Assembly (NCBI GenBank): GCA_913020115.1 | Contig: CAJWBQ010000027.1 | Span: 1 to 62,611, forward strand | Direction: 5' to 3' | Length of the DNA: 62,611 nt | Origin: an uncultured Cellvibrionales bacterium | Lineage (GTDB): Bacteria > Pseudomonadota > Gammaproteobacteria > Pseudomonadales > Cellvibrionaceae | Shown: positions 29,110 through 37,428 of the stretch, piece after piece | Layout of the letters: each line of letters begins with the position of its first letter | Position numbering within the stretch: position 1 is the first letter of the stretch | The notes under the pieces: generated by a model | What the model was told of the DNA's origin: nothing | Seen by the model: the letters and a program-made list of their open reading frames with translations, nothing else | Databases searched by the model: none | Program-made: the position numbers and the translations under genes

Positions 29110-29187
29110 GGGGTCAAGTCTTGCCTTTTGCCCTCGGCGTCCATGAGTAGCCATCCGCGCCGAGGGCAAAAGGCAAGACTTGACCCC
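29110..29187. repeat. 30-bp perfect inverted repeat (REP/MITE-like element)
   Basis: Two 30-nt arms (29110-29139 and 29158-29187) are exact complements around an 18-nt loop. The arm starts GGGGTCAAGTCTTGCC. GGGGTCA-type arms of this sort are, to my recollection, common in proteobacterial repeats mobilised by REP-associated tyrosine transposases; no transposase gene is present. The element lies between two convergent genes, 10 bp after one stop and 6 bp from the other, where it can also fold as a bidirectional terminator. Confidence 0.85.
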
Positions 29188-29193
29188 GTGAAT

Positions 29194-31191
29194 TTAAAAG
29201 GGATAACTGGCTATCAAGTCCTCTAGCTGTTCAGACAAGCCCTTTAGAGGATCTGCAAAACGTTGCCATTGATCTACACCCTTGCGGTTGACTGGCTGCC
29301 TAACCTGTTCAGAGCTGGCGGTGCGCACTTGACGCTCTGTTTTATGAAACGATAAGCATTCTGGCTCAAATGGCAAATTGCAGAAGTCCAGTATTCGCCT
29401 AACTTGTGTCTCTAGGTCACCCACTACCGCTTCATAATGAACACGCAGTATCTTACCCGGCAAGACCTGATCCCAGTGCGCCATCAACTGGTCATATTCA
29501 CGATAGTATTCCCCGATGTCACTTAGGTCGTAGGAAAACTCCTGCCCTTCTGCAAACAACTGCTTGTAACCGCTAAAGCAACAGGCTACCGGATGTCGAC
29601 GCGCATCAATAATTTTTGCCTTAGGTAAAATCTGCTGAATCAGGCCAATATGACGAAAGTTATTGGGCATTTTATCGGTGAAGAACTTGGCGCTGCCTCG
29701 GTGGATTTGAGTGTCTTGTATATACTCCTCACCAAATTGCTTTAAGGTTTCCGAGTCGAGATCAGCAATATTCAAGGGATAGGTTTGCGGAGATGTACCT
29801 GAACCCTTGCGGCGCAACCTTTGCACTAGCGAGAGAATGTTGGGCAACTCCAAAGTACCATCTACCTGGCTGTGAGAAGACAATATCTGCTCTAGCATGG
29901 TAGAGCCCGCTCTTGGCAAGCCTACAATAAAAATGGGGTCGGGGGCATCGTGGCCCTGACCGCTTGTTTCCTCAAAATGACTTCGCGTAAAAAAATCTTT
30001 TTGGCGAGCTAACTCTTCCGTCATTTTCTCAGCGCTGTAGCCACTCTGCAACTTCTTAAGACGATTCCCCTGCTCATAAAAACCAAAAGAGCGAGTGAAA
30101 TCCTCTCGGTCTTCGCAAGCCTTGCCGAGCGCGAAACATAAATGAACTCGCTCCATATGGGATAACTGAGGGTTATCTTGCTGCTTTTGCATTGCGTCAA
30201 TTTCAGTATCGCTAAACGAATAAGTTTTCAGGTTTGCTAGAGAATAATAAGCCTCACAGTGTTGTGGCCGACTGCTAATTGCGGCCTGATAAGCCTCAAT
30301 AGCTTCACGCTGACGACCGCAGGTTTTTAAGGCGTGCCCCTTGGATGTTAATGTAATTGGATCGTAGGGTAGCTTGGTCAAAATACCGTCAAATAATTCT
30401 AGGGCTCTTTCGTAGCCGCCTGTCTGCATAGACTCGATGGCATAAATTGATTGAAACTGTAAGTTCTCTGGATCACTGTCCAGCAATACCTTAGCCTGCT
30501 CTAGAGCGGCCGAGAATTTTTGTCGCTTCCTTAATACCTGACTGTAATCTATTCGAACCTGGGTGTTGGAAGGCGCAAATTCAAGCGCACTTTCTAACAA
30601 AAATTCAGCGTCATCCAGCGAACCTAACCGAGAACCTATATCAGCCAATAGGCGCATAGCTTCAATATGGCGCGGCGCTTTTTGTAACACTTTTCGACAA
30701 ATGTCTTCCGCCTTAAGAAGCTTTCCTTCGGCAATTAAATCACTCGCGGCAATCAGAGCCCTAGGTAAATTCTTCAAGCGTAGTATTTGTGCGCTGACCT
30801 GCTGAGCCTGGGGCCCTTGAGCTTTTCCCTGCTGGGAGAGAATATCAAACTGGGCTTTCCAGCTGGCCTCAAGTGCAGGATTTAATTGACAGGCCCTTTG
30901 GTAAGCTTGCAAGGCAAAGTCAAATTGGCTACGGGTTCTATACAGGTGCCCCTGCTCTTGATGACACCGACTGTGGTCGGGGGAGAGCCTCTTCAGTTTG
31001 TCCAAAAAAGATTGCGCTGCGTCAAAATTCTTCGAGTAACGATGACACAAAGCTATCATGTATAGGGCTTCAAGCGAGCCTGGATCAGTTTCGACTATAG
31101 CCGACAGATCAGCTAGGGCTTCGTCCAGCTGCTGATTCGCAATTTTCTTTTGTATGGATTGGTAATCTATCTGCACTGATTTTTCTCGCAT
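29194..31191 (-). CDS. TPR-repeat sulfotransferase
   Basis: The 665-residue protein has TPR-like helical repeats over about residues 10-340 and a C-terminal sulfotransferase domain. The PAPS-binding 5'-phosphosulfate loop is clear: FIVGLPRAGSTMLEQ at about 421-435. The later RRHPVACCFS stretch fits the 3'-phosphate-binding motif. No signal peptide or membrane segment is seen, so it is probably cytoplasmic. The acceptor is unknown. The start is taken at the ATG at 31191; an upstream TTG would lie inside the terminator hairpin of the preceding receptor gene. Pairing with a TonB-dependent receptor is common in marine and sphingomonad-like genomes, an association I know of but cannot test here. 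Confidence 0.85.
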   Translation of the reverse strand: MREKSVQIDYQSIQKKIANQQLDEALADLSAIVETDPGSLEALYMIALCHRYSKNFDAAQSFLDKLKRLSPDHSRCHQEQGHLYRTRSQFDFALQAYQRACQLNPALEASWKAQFDILSQQGKAQGPQAQQVSAQILRLKNLPRALIAASDLIAEGKLLKAEDICRKVLQKAPRHIEAMRLLADIGSRLGSLDDAEFLLESALEFAPSNTQVRIDYSQVLRKRQKFSAALEQAKVLLDSDPENLQFQSIYAIESMQTGGYERALELFDGILTKLPYDPITLTSKGHALKTCGRQREAIEAYQAAISSRPQHCEAYYSLANLKTYSFSDTEIDAMQKQQDNPQLSHMERVHLCFALGKACEDREDFTRSFGFYEQGNRLKKLQSGYSAEKMTEELARQKDFFTRSHFEETSGQGHDAPDPIFIVGLPRAGSTMLEQILSSHSQVDGTLELPNILSLVQRLRRKGSGTSPQTYPLNIADLDSETLKQFGEEYIQDTQIHRGSAKFFTDKMPNNFRHIGLIQQILPKAKIIDARRHPVACCFSGYKQLFAEGQEFSYDLSDIGEYYREYDQLMAHWDQVLPGKILRVHYEAVVGDLETQVRRILDFCNLPFEPECLSFHKTERQVRTASSEQVRQPVNRKGVDQWQRFADPLKGLSEQLEDLIASYPF

Positions 31192-31199
31192 AAACAAAA

Positions 31200-31220
31200 A
31201 CGCCCCAAACAATGGGGCGT
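31200..31220 (-). terminator. Intrinsic terminator between the TonB receptor and sulfotransferase genes
   Basis: On the minus strand ACGCCCC and GGGGCGT form a 7-bp G/C-rich stem with a 7-nt loop, followed by TTTTTGTTT. The T-tract ends at the ATG of the sulfotransferase gene, and the 3' arm (GGGGCG) provides its only purine-rich Shine-Dalgarno-like sequence. Readthrough would therefore place the start region inside the hairpin. Confidence 0.85.
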
Positions 31221-31244
31221 CAATGATTGTTGGCTCGGTCCGAT

Positions 31245-33719
31245 TTAGAAGTTGTAAGACAATCTCAAACCAGCCGTTCTAGGCCGCGACACGTTAATCC
31301 GCTCGCGGTCAAACGTGAAGCTACCGGACACTTCCGCTCGTTCGTCGGTAATGTTATCCAAATACAGCTCAGCAGACCACTCCTCACTACTAACACCGGC
31401 GGTTAAACCCACCATTAACCAGCTATCAATCTCAGAGCGGTTAATGGTGATAATATCGGTGTAAGCCGAATCCGAGTAGGCTATGTGCGGCATAACGTGG
31501 GCCATAAGGCCTGAGCTAAGGCTCCATTCGTAACGCGCCTGAATATTGGCCTGAACACTAGGCGCAAAAGCTAACTCATCACCTTTAACAACGTCATCCG
31601 TAGGGATAATAACCTCGGTAATCTCAGTATCCAGCAAGGAAAGCGCACCACTGACTGTCAGCCCCTCTATAGTGTTATAGGGTGCCCAAGTGAAGTTGGC
31701 ATCCACGCCCGTAACTTCAGCGTCTGCAGCATTAGAGACAAAGAATAGATTGGCAATACTGGGGTCTAGAATACCCGTTTGCAACCTTTCAATCTCGATG
31801 AAGAACACACTGCCGTTAAGTCGTAAGGAGCCATCAAGGAGATCTGTCTTCCAACCGAATTCATAGTTGGTGACATCATCTGTATCAATGCCAAAGGGAA
31901 CGGTGTATGTGTCGTTACCCTTGCCTCCGGGGCGGTTTAACAGGCCCGGGCGGAAGCCTTCTGAAAGGGTAGCATAATAGAGTTGAGTTCCTGAAGGCGT
32001 CCAAGCAAGGCTAATTTTACCAATCCAACCATCTGTTGCCGCGGTATCGTTTTCACCGCTAAACAGGGTATCAAGGTTGTTACCCGCATTGTTATCGCTG
32101 CTTGCGCCAAAGTTACCAAAGGAACCTGCCGCACTGCCCTTCAGGTCAACTTCAACATCATACCAGCGTGCGCCAAGGGTAAGCGCAAATTCATCGGAAA
32201 GATCAACAGTCGCTTCACCGAAAACAGCTACCTGTTCGTCGGTTCGCAATATATCATTCCGGAAAATAACGCCTGCTGGCCACTGTCCCGCATCGCTAAC
32301 CGAAGAGCCTTGGGCTGAAAAGTTAGGACCAAAGCCTCTGGTTACACCATCAAAAGAGATGGCCTGAGTAGAACCAGGATAGGTAAAGTTATTGAGTTCT
32401 CTGATCTCGAGAGAGCTGTAAAATCCACCAAAGGTTGCGCGAATGGCTTCATCTTCACTGGTAACGAAGCGTAATTCATGTGTTTCTACATCGGTTTCGG
32501 TACGACTTTTCACGAACAGGTTAGGAGCCTGGCAAGTACCAGAAGGGCCGCCGGCACCAGGGTAGGTCACAGCGCCATCACAAATATAGTAAGGAAGGTA
32601 TTGGCCGACAAAAAGGTAGTCGGTGTAATCGACAAACTGGTCAGCTTCACGCTCAGTAAAAGCGCCAGTATAGACAACATCAAGACTGCCTAAACGGCCT
32701 TCCAGTGTCCAATTTACGTTTTCAAAGCTGTCCTCTAAGGTATCCTCTTCATAGCGCTGAATTTCCAGATCATCGAGGTCAGGATCAACAAAGAATACGC
32801 CTTCACTGTCAAGTGTTTGCTGAGAAACACCCATGTGAAGCGTCCAGTTCTCATTAAATTCATAGAGTGCACTGATACGCCCACCAGTATACGTGGCCTC
32901 GTTAAAATCTTTTTCGACCAGAGCGGCATTGTCAGAGGCCAAGAAATTAACGCCACTTAAATCAGCCCCGGACTGAAAACCTCCACGACCCGAACTAACC
33001 GCAAGGCCATTATCACGAATTGTTCCCGCTGGCCGGAAACGAGCACTGTCAGAGGCGTCGATTGTGCCTGCAACATTGTCAATATAGCCACCTTGCTTGT
33101 CGACATAGGCTACCGCGCGAACGGCCAGGCTATCGTTGACTGGAATATTGATCACCCCTTCAAGGTTGTGACTGCCATCACCGCCGCTAGTATTCGAGAG
33201 ACCTAACTTGATGTTACCGGACATGCCGCTTGGATCTGGCTTGTTGGTGATCAAGCGCACAGTGCCAGCCTGAGAGCTAGCACCAAATAAAGTGCCCTGG
33301 GGCCCTGAGAGTACTTCAATGCGTGCCAAATCAGCCGCGTATACGTCTAGATTTCGGCCTGGTTGCGCCAGTGGCTGCTCATCTAAGTAAAGCGCCACAT
33401 TAGGCGCCAGACCAGCCACCCCGGCAGTGGTCAGGTTTGGGGTAGACGAGGCTACTCCACGAATGTAAATCGTGTTTTGGCCGGGGCCACTGCCGCCCGC
33501 CGTGACACCTGGCAACTGAATAAGGTAATCCGAGAAATTCGAGACACCCATGTTCTCTAGGCTTTCTTGATTAAGTGCACTCACCGCGACAGGGATGTCC
33601 TGAGTGCTAGCAGCACGTTTGGTGGCCGTAACAATAACTTCTTCAATTTGGGCGTGAGAAATATTGGCGACGGATGAAGCAGCAACGATTGCACTGAATA
33701 GCGCATTGCGTTTAAGCAT
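31245..33719 (-). CDS. TonB-dependent outer-membrane receptor
   Basis: The 824-residue receptor has a signal peptide (MLKRNALFSA to SHA, about residue 22), a TonB-box-like segment (EEVIVTATK), a plug domain (about 35-150, with SGPQGTLFGAS) and a 22-strand-type barrel ending in Phe (LRLSYNF). Such receptors import large or scarce substrates using proton-motive force relayed by TonB-ExbBD. The substrate is not deducible from this sequence. An upstream in-frame start exists, but the ATG at 33719 has AGGGG eight to nine bases upstream. A dyad region lies just upstream (33765-33800). Confidence 0.93.
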   Translation of the reverse strand: MLKRNALFSAIVAASSVANISHAQIEEVIVTATKRAASTQDIPVAVSALNQESLENMGVSNFSDYLIQLPGVTAGGSGPGQNTIYIRGVASSTPNLTTAGVAGLAPNVALYLDEQPLAQPGRNLDVYAADLARIEVLSGPQGTLFGASSQAGTVRLITNKPDPSGMSGNIKLGLSNTSGGDGSHNLEGVINIPVNDSLAVRAVAYVDKQGGYIDNVAGTIDASDSARFRPAGTIRDNGLAVSSGRGGFQSGADLSGVNFLASDNAALVEKDFNEATYTGGRISALYEFNENWTLHMGVSQQTLDSEGVFFVDPDLDDLEIQRYEEDTLEDSFENVNWTLEGRLGSLDVVYTGAFTEREADQFVDYTDYLFVGQYLPYYICDGAVTYPGAGGPSGTCQAPNLFVKSRTETDVETHELRFVTSEDEAIRATFGGFYSSLEIRELNNFTYPGSTQAISFDGVTRGFGPNFSAQGSSVSDAGQWPAGVIFRNDILRTDEQVAVFGEATVDLSDEFALTLGARWYDVEVDLKGSAAGSFGNFGASSDNNAGNNLDTLFSGENDTAATDGWIGKISLAWTPSGTQLYYATLSEGFRPGLLNRPGGKGNDTYTVPFGIDTDDVTNYEFGWKTDLLDGSLRLNGSVFFIEIERLQTGILDPSIANLFFVSNAADAEVTGVDANFTWAPYNTIEGLTVSGALSLLDTEITEVIIPTDDVVKGDELAFAPSVQANIQARYEWSLSSGLMAHVMPHIAYSDSAYTDIITINRSEIDSWLMVGLTAGVSSEEWSAELYLDNITDERAEVSGSFTFDRERINVSRPRTAGLRLSYNF

Positions 33720-33764
33720 GGATTTAACCCCTATAAATTGTTTTTTGCGACTTTTGTTATGAAG

Positions 33765-33800
33765 TTGTGCCATTACTTTAGCACAATAAACATTAGTGCT
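33765..33800. promoter_or_regulatory. Overlapping dyads upstream of the TonB receptor
   Basis: TTGTGC-N10-GCACAA (33765-33786) overlaps AGCAC-N11-GTGCT (33780-33800). The element lies 46-81 bp upstream of the receptor ATG. It is a plausible operator, but the regulator is not identified. Confidence 0.4.
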
Positions 33801-34091
33801 CTAAGATATTACTATAAGTTACACCGTAACGACGCCCACAAATCATCCCTACAGGAGCAGAAAAACAGAAATTTTGCTGAAATATTGAACTAAAGAGAAC
33901 TCGAGGCATGAATATTTTAGTTATTACTCAACTTAAATTACTCATATTTGATCGAGAAGTGTTCTATCAGAAATAAGCCCTCTAAAGAATTTTTCTCATC
34001 CCGCCCCAATGCTCGACATAATCCATGGAGCGAGGAAGAAGAATGTTAACTCGGGCATTGCGCTTCATGTGCTTAAGCTTGTACCGAGGAC

Positions 34092-34120
34092 TTGCTCAGC
34101 GTTAAGGTTTTTTTTACTAT
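34092..34120 (+). promoter_or_regulatory. Promoter of the MarR regulator gene
   Basis: TTGCTC (34092-34097) and TACTAT (34115-34120) are separated by 17 bp that include a run of eight T. Transcription would start near 34127, leaving a leader of about 44 nt. Confidence 0.5.
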
Positions 34121-34170
34121 CCGCGCTTAGACCTTCCACAAACACACGAGCTCTAATAAGGGGATAAAGA

Positions 34171-34644
34171 TTGAAGCAACTAGAGCAGGTATTAATTTCG
34201 CTGCGCCGTGTGATTCGAGCAACGGATTTACACTCGAAGCAGCTGGTTAAAACCACCGGTTTAACCGCGCCTCAGTTATTGCTATTGCAGGCCATCCGCG
34301 ACAGGGTAGACGGTACCATTGGTCAACTCGCGAAACATATCAGCCTCAGTCAAGCGACGGTCACCACCATTCTCGATCGGCTGGAAAAGCGTGATCTCGT
34401 CAAGCGCGTGCGCTCAACCACAGACAAGCGCAAAGTGCATGCATGCCTAACCGATAAAGCCACTGAGATCTTGAAGGAAGCTCCAGTGCCATTGCAAGAG
34501 CACTTTGCTGAACAGTTCAACGATTTGGAGGCTTGGGAACAAACAATGATTATCTCTTCACTCCAGAGAATTGCGCAAATGATGGATGCGCAAGACATTG
34601 ATGCGGCTCCAGTATTGGACGTGGGCTCACTGGACACTCAGTGA
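34171..34644 (+). CDS. MarR-family transcriptional regulator
   Basis: The 157-residue protein has the winged helix-turn-helix typical of MarR dimers (TIGQLAKHISLSQATVTTILDRLE, read over residues 50-73) and the wing motif RVRSTTDKRKVHACLT. The start is a TTG preceded by AAGGGG. It lies 208 bp upstream of an SDR and an acyl-CoA synthetase on the same strand, so it may control them in response to an aromatic or fatty acid. That role is inferred from position only. Confidence 0.85.
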   Translation: MKQLEQVLISLRRVIRATDLHSKQLVKTTGLTAPQLLLLQAIRDRVDGTIGQLAKHISLSQATVTTILDRLEKRDLVKRVRSTTDKRKVHACLTDKATEILKEAPVPLQEHFAEQFNDLEAWEQTMIISSLQRIAQMMDAQDIDAAPVLDVGSLDTQ

Positions 34645-34852
34645 GTCGTTATGAGCCAGGCTTTCTATTCGGCAACGCTCACCTATAGAACAAACACTAA
34701 TACACACCAAAACTATCATTCCCCCTTCTTCTCTCTCAAATTAGTATGTGAATTCTAATCCATCCCTTTAATCTCTTTTCTCGAAACTTGAGCTGCAGAG
34801 AGCCAACTTCTGCCAAACAACAATAAATATACGAATTGGAGGTCACGATAGA

Positions 34853-35620
34853 ATGAAAAATCTATTTTCTATTGAAGGAAAGGTAGCGATTGTCACAGGC
34901 GGGTCCAGAGGCATCGGGGCAATGATTGCCCAAGGGCTCGTTGAAAACGGGGTGAAAACCTACATCACCGCCCGCAACGCTGAAGAGCTTCAGGCAACGG
35001 CTAAAACCCTGAATGCGCTGGGTGACTGTATTGCCATTCCCGCAGACCTGTCCACAATGGAAGGCGTTACAGCTCTTGCCGAAACGATAAATGCACAGGA
35101 AAAAGCCGTGCATATTTTGGTGAACAATGCAGGCACCAACTGGGAGGCTAAGATTGACGAATTCCCCGAAAGCGGATGGGACAAAGCCTTTAATTTGAAC
35201 GTGAAATCCATGTTCTTCCTCACCCAAAAACTGCTGCCGGCCCTGCGAAACGCAGGCACCGACATCGACCCAGCGCGAGTGCTAAATATTGGCTCCATTC
35301 ACGGCATTCTTAACCCCGGTGCCAGTACATATTCCTACTCCAGCAGCAAAGCAGCCGTACACCATCTGACCAAGCATTTAGGCTCCGAACTGAGCCAACA
35401 GCATGTCAATGTCAACGCTATTGCACCAGGCTTATTTCCCAGCAAGATGACCGCGAGCATTTTGCCCTTTGAAAAAGAAATGGCCGAAAAAATCCCCGCC
35501 AGACGCTTAGGCACACCGGAAGATATCGCCGGCACAGTAATCTATTTATGTTCTCGAGCCTCTGCCTACGTAACAGGGCATACCCTCGTACTCGATGGTG
35601 GTATGGTTTCTGAAAGCTAA
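34853..35620 (+). CDS. RhlG-like short-chain dehydrogenase/reductase
   Basis: The 255-residue SDR has the cofactor motif TGGSRGIG, an intact NNAG (VNNAGTNW near residue 91), the catalytic Ser in NIGSIHG and the YSYSSSKAA Tyr/Lys pair. The stretch NNAGTNWEAKIDEFPESGWDK, shortened here, resembles RhlG and related beta-ketoacyl reductases. GGAGG precedes the ATG. It is followed after 45 bp by an acyl-CoA synthetase gene, suggesting joint action on an acyl substrate. Confidence 0.85.
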   Translation: MKNLFSIEGKVAIVTGGSRGIGAMIAQGLVENGVKTYITARNAEELQATAKTLNALGDCIAIPADLSTMEGVTALAETINAQEKAVHILVNNAGTNWEAKIDEFPESGWDKAFNLNVKSMFFLTQKLLPALRNAGTDIDPARVLNIGSIHGILNPGASTYSYSSSKAAVHHLTKHLGSELSQQHVNVNAIAPGLFPSKMTASILPFEKEMAEKIPARRLGTPEDIAGTVIYLCSRASAYVTGHTLVLDGGMVSES

Positions 35621-35665
35621 ATCGTAAGCGCAAGGTACCATAACAATAAAACTAATGAGGCAACT

Positions 35666-37321
35666 ATGACAACTCGCTACTTATGGCAAGACATTCACGA
35701 TGAATTAGGCGTAAGCCAGCCCGACTTCGATGACCGCCCACTAGGTGCATTTCTTGAAGAGCACGCTGAAAACATACCGGATAACATCGCATTACGGTTC
35801 TTCACCCGAACCTTTAGCTACCGAGAACTGAACACAGAAGTTAATCGGCTTGCCAATGTAATGGCGGCTTTCGGCATTGGCAAAGGCGATGTCGTCGGCA
35901 TCCACATGCCGAATGTACCACAGTATCTTATTACCTTACTGGCGGTATCTAAGTTGGGCGCTGCAGCCTCGGGAATTTCATTGATGGCTGTGCCTAGCGA
36001 GCTAAGCTATCAACTCGAAGACTCCAACATAAGTGTCTTAGTAACGTTAGATCAATTAGCGAATAACGTTCTTGCCAAGATTGAACAAATGCCTGCTTGC
36101 CTAAAACATACTCTGATTGCGAGCGCGAGCGACTACCTAATACCGCAAGCGCCAATTCCACCCCAGTTAGAGGGCGTAAATTGTGTAGCTTATCTCGACG
36201 CAGTTAACGCCGCCAATGACCGTTTCAATCAGCACGCCACACACTATAACGACACCTATTTAATGCAATATACCGGAGGCACTACCGGTCGCCCGAAAGG
36301 CGCCATGCTGTCTATTCGCACGGTTAACCATGTGCACTCCAGTGGAAATGTGTACGCCCCAATGGTCGTAGGTCAGGAAATTGCGCTGTCTCCTTTCCCG
36401 ATGTTCCATGTTGCAGGTGTGTCCTTTCACACCGCTTGTATACGCTATGGAGCTCAGTGCGTATTAATTCCTGACCCACGCGATCTAGATCACTTGCTTG
36501 AGCAGCTCTTGGTTGCCCCTATTACACGTTTTGCTGCCGTACCCACCCTATTCCAAATGCTAATTTCCCATAAAGATATTGCCAAGGTCGATTTTTCACA
36601 GCTGCGAACGGCGGTAACCGGCGCTGCGCCACTGGCTGGCAGCGAGCGTGAAAAAATTGAGGAAGTGATTGGTCGAGACAAGTTAACCGACAACTTTGGC
36701 ATGACAGAAACGGGGCCAACTTATATAAGTAATCCACCTGGTCGTATCAAAGCCGCCGCTTTGGGTGTGCCGCTTCCCGGAGCTGATGTGCGTATTGTCG
36801 ATGTAGAGACCGGCACAAAAGCTATGCCAAACGGAGAGCCCGGCGAAATCATCACAGCCGGCCCGCACGTTATGAAAGGCTATTTGCATCTGCCTGAAGA
36901 GTCCGCCAAAGCCATGCGTGAATTCGATGGAAAAGTATTTATGTATACCGGGGACGTAGGCTATTTTGACGATGAAGGTTATCTATATATTTCTGATCGC
37001 GCCAAAGACATGCTTATAGTCGGAGGATTCAAGGTATTTTCAGTCGAGGTTGAAGACAAAATGTCAAAAATGGACATTATCGAACGATCTGCGGTGATCG
37101 GCACCACCGATGAGAAACGCCCCGGCAATGATGTAGTGAATCTATACATAGAGCTAAACACTACGGGCAAAACACTGGGGCATGCTCAGGTTAAAGAAGA
37201 TGTCATTTTATTTTGTCGCGAGAATATGGCGGCTTACAAAGTACCAAAATTGGTTCATATTATTGACCAAATACCACTAACTGCGGTGGGGAAAATTGAT
37301 AAGAAAGCCTTGCGTGGCTAA
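35666..37321 (+). CDS. Acyl-CoA synthetase / AMP-dependent ligase
   Basis: The 551-residue member of the ANL superfamily has the phosphate loop YTGGTTGRPKG at about 202-212, the adenylate motif GMTETGP near 350, the hinge YTGDVGYFDDEGYLYISDR (read over 430-450) and the catalytic lysine region GKIDKKAL at the C-terminus. All core residues appear intact. It activates a carboxylate as acyl-AMP and then acyl-CoA; whether the acid is fatty, aryl or alicyclic cannot be told. It is preceded by the RhlG-like SDR, probably in one operon. Confidence 0.88.
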   Translation: MTTRYLWQDIHDELGVSQPDFDDRPLGAFLEEHAENIPDNIALRFFTRTFSYRELNTEVNRLANVMAAFGIGKGDVVGIHMPNVPQYLITLLAVSKLGAAASGISLMAVPSELSYQLEDSNISVLVTLDQLANNVLAKIEQMPACLKHTLIASASDYLIPQAPIPPQLEGVNCVAYLDAVNAANDRFNQHATHYNDTYLMQYTGGTTGRPKGAMLSIRTVNHVHSSGNVYAPMVVGQEIALSPFPMFHVAGVSFHTACIRYGAQCVLIPDPRDLDHLLEQLLVAPITRFAAVPTLFQMLISHKDIAKVDFSQLRTAVTGAAPLAGSEREKIEEVIGRDKLTDNFGMTETGPTYISNPPGRIKAAALGVPLPGADVRIVDVETGTKAMPNGEPGEIITAGPHVMKGYLHLPEESAKAMREFDGKVFMYTGDVGYFDDEGYLYISDRAKDMLIVGGFKVFSVEVEDKMSKMDIIERSAVIGTTDEKRPGNDVVNLYIELNTTGKTLGHAQVKEDVILFCRENMAAYKVPKLVHIIDQIPLTAVGKIDKKALRG

Positions 37322-37428
37322 AGTACAACTTGCGAGCATTGCTATTCAAGTGATGAAAGTGGTATGGATAGATTTTCTTCTGCCATCCCGCTTTCTTCAC
37401 TAGCGAATCCGATCCCTATTCAAAGCGT

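Larger units (their letters stand above)
33720..34170. other. Divergent intergenic region between TonB receptor and MarR genes
   Basis: This 451-bp region has no gene I can support. It holds overlapping dyads near the receptor gene (33765-33800) and the marR promoter (34092-34120). Either could be a target of the MarR protein; nothing else is recognisable. Confidence 0.5.
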
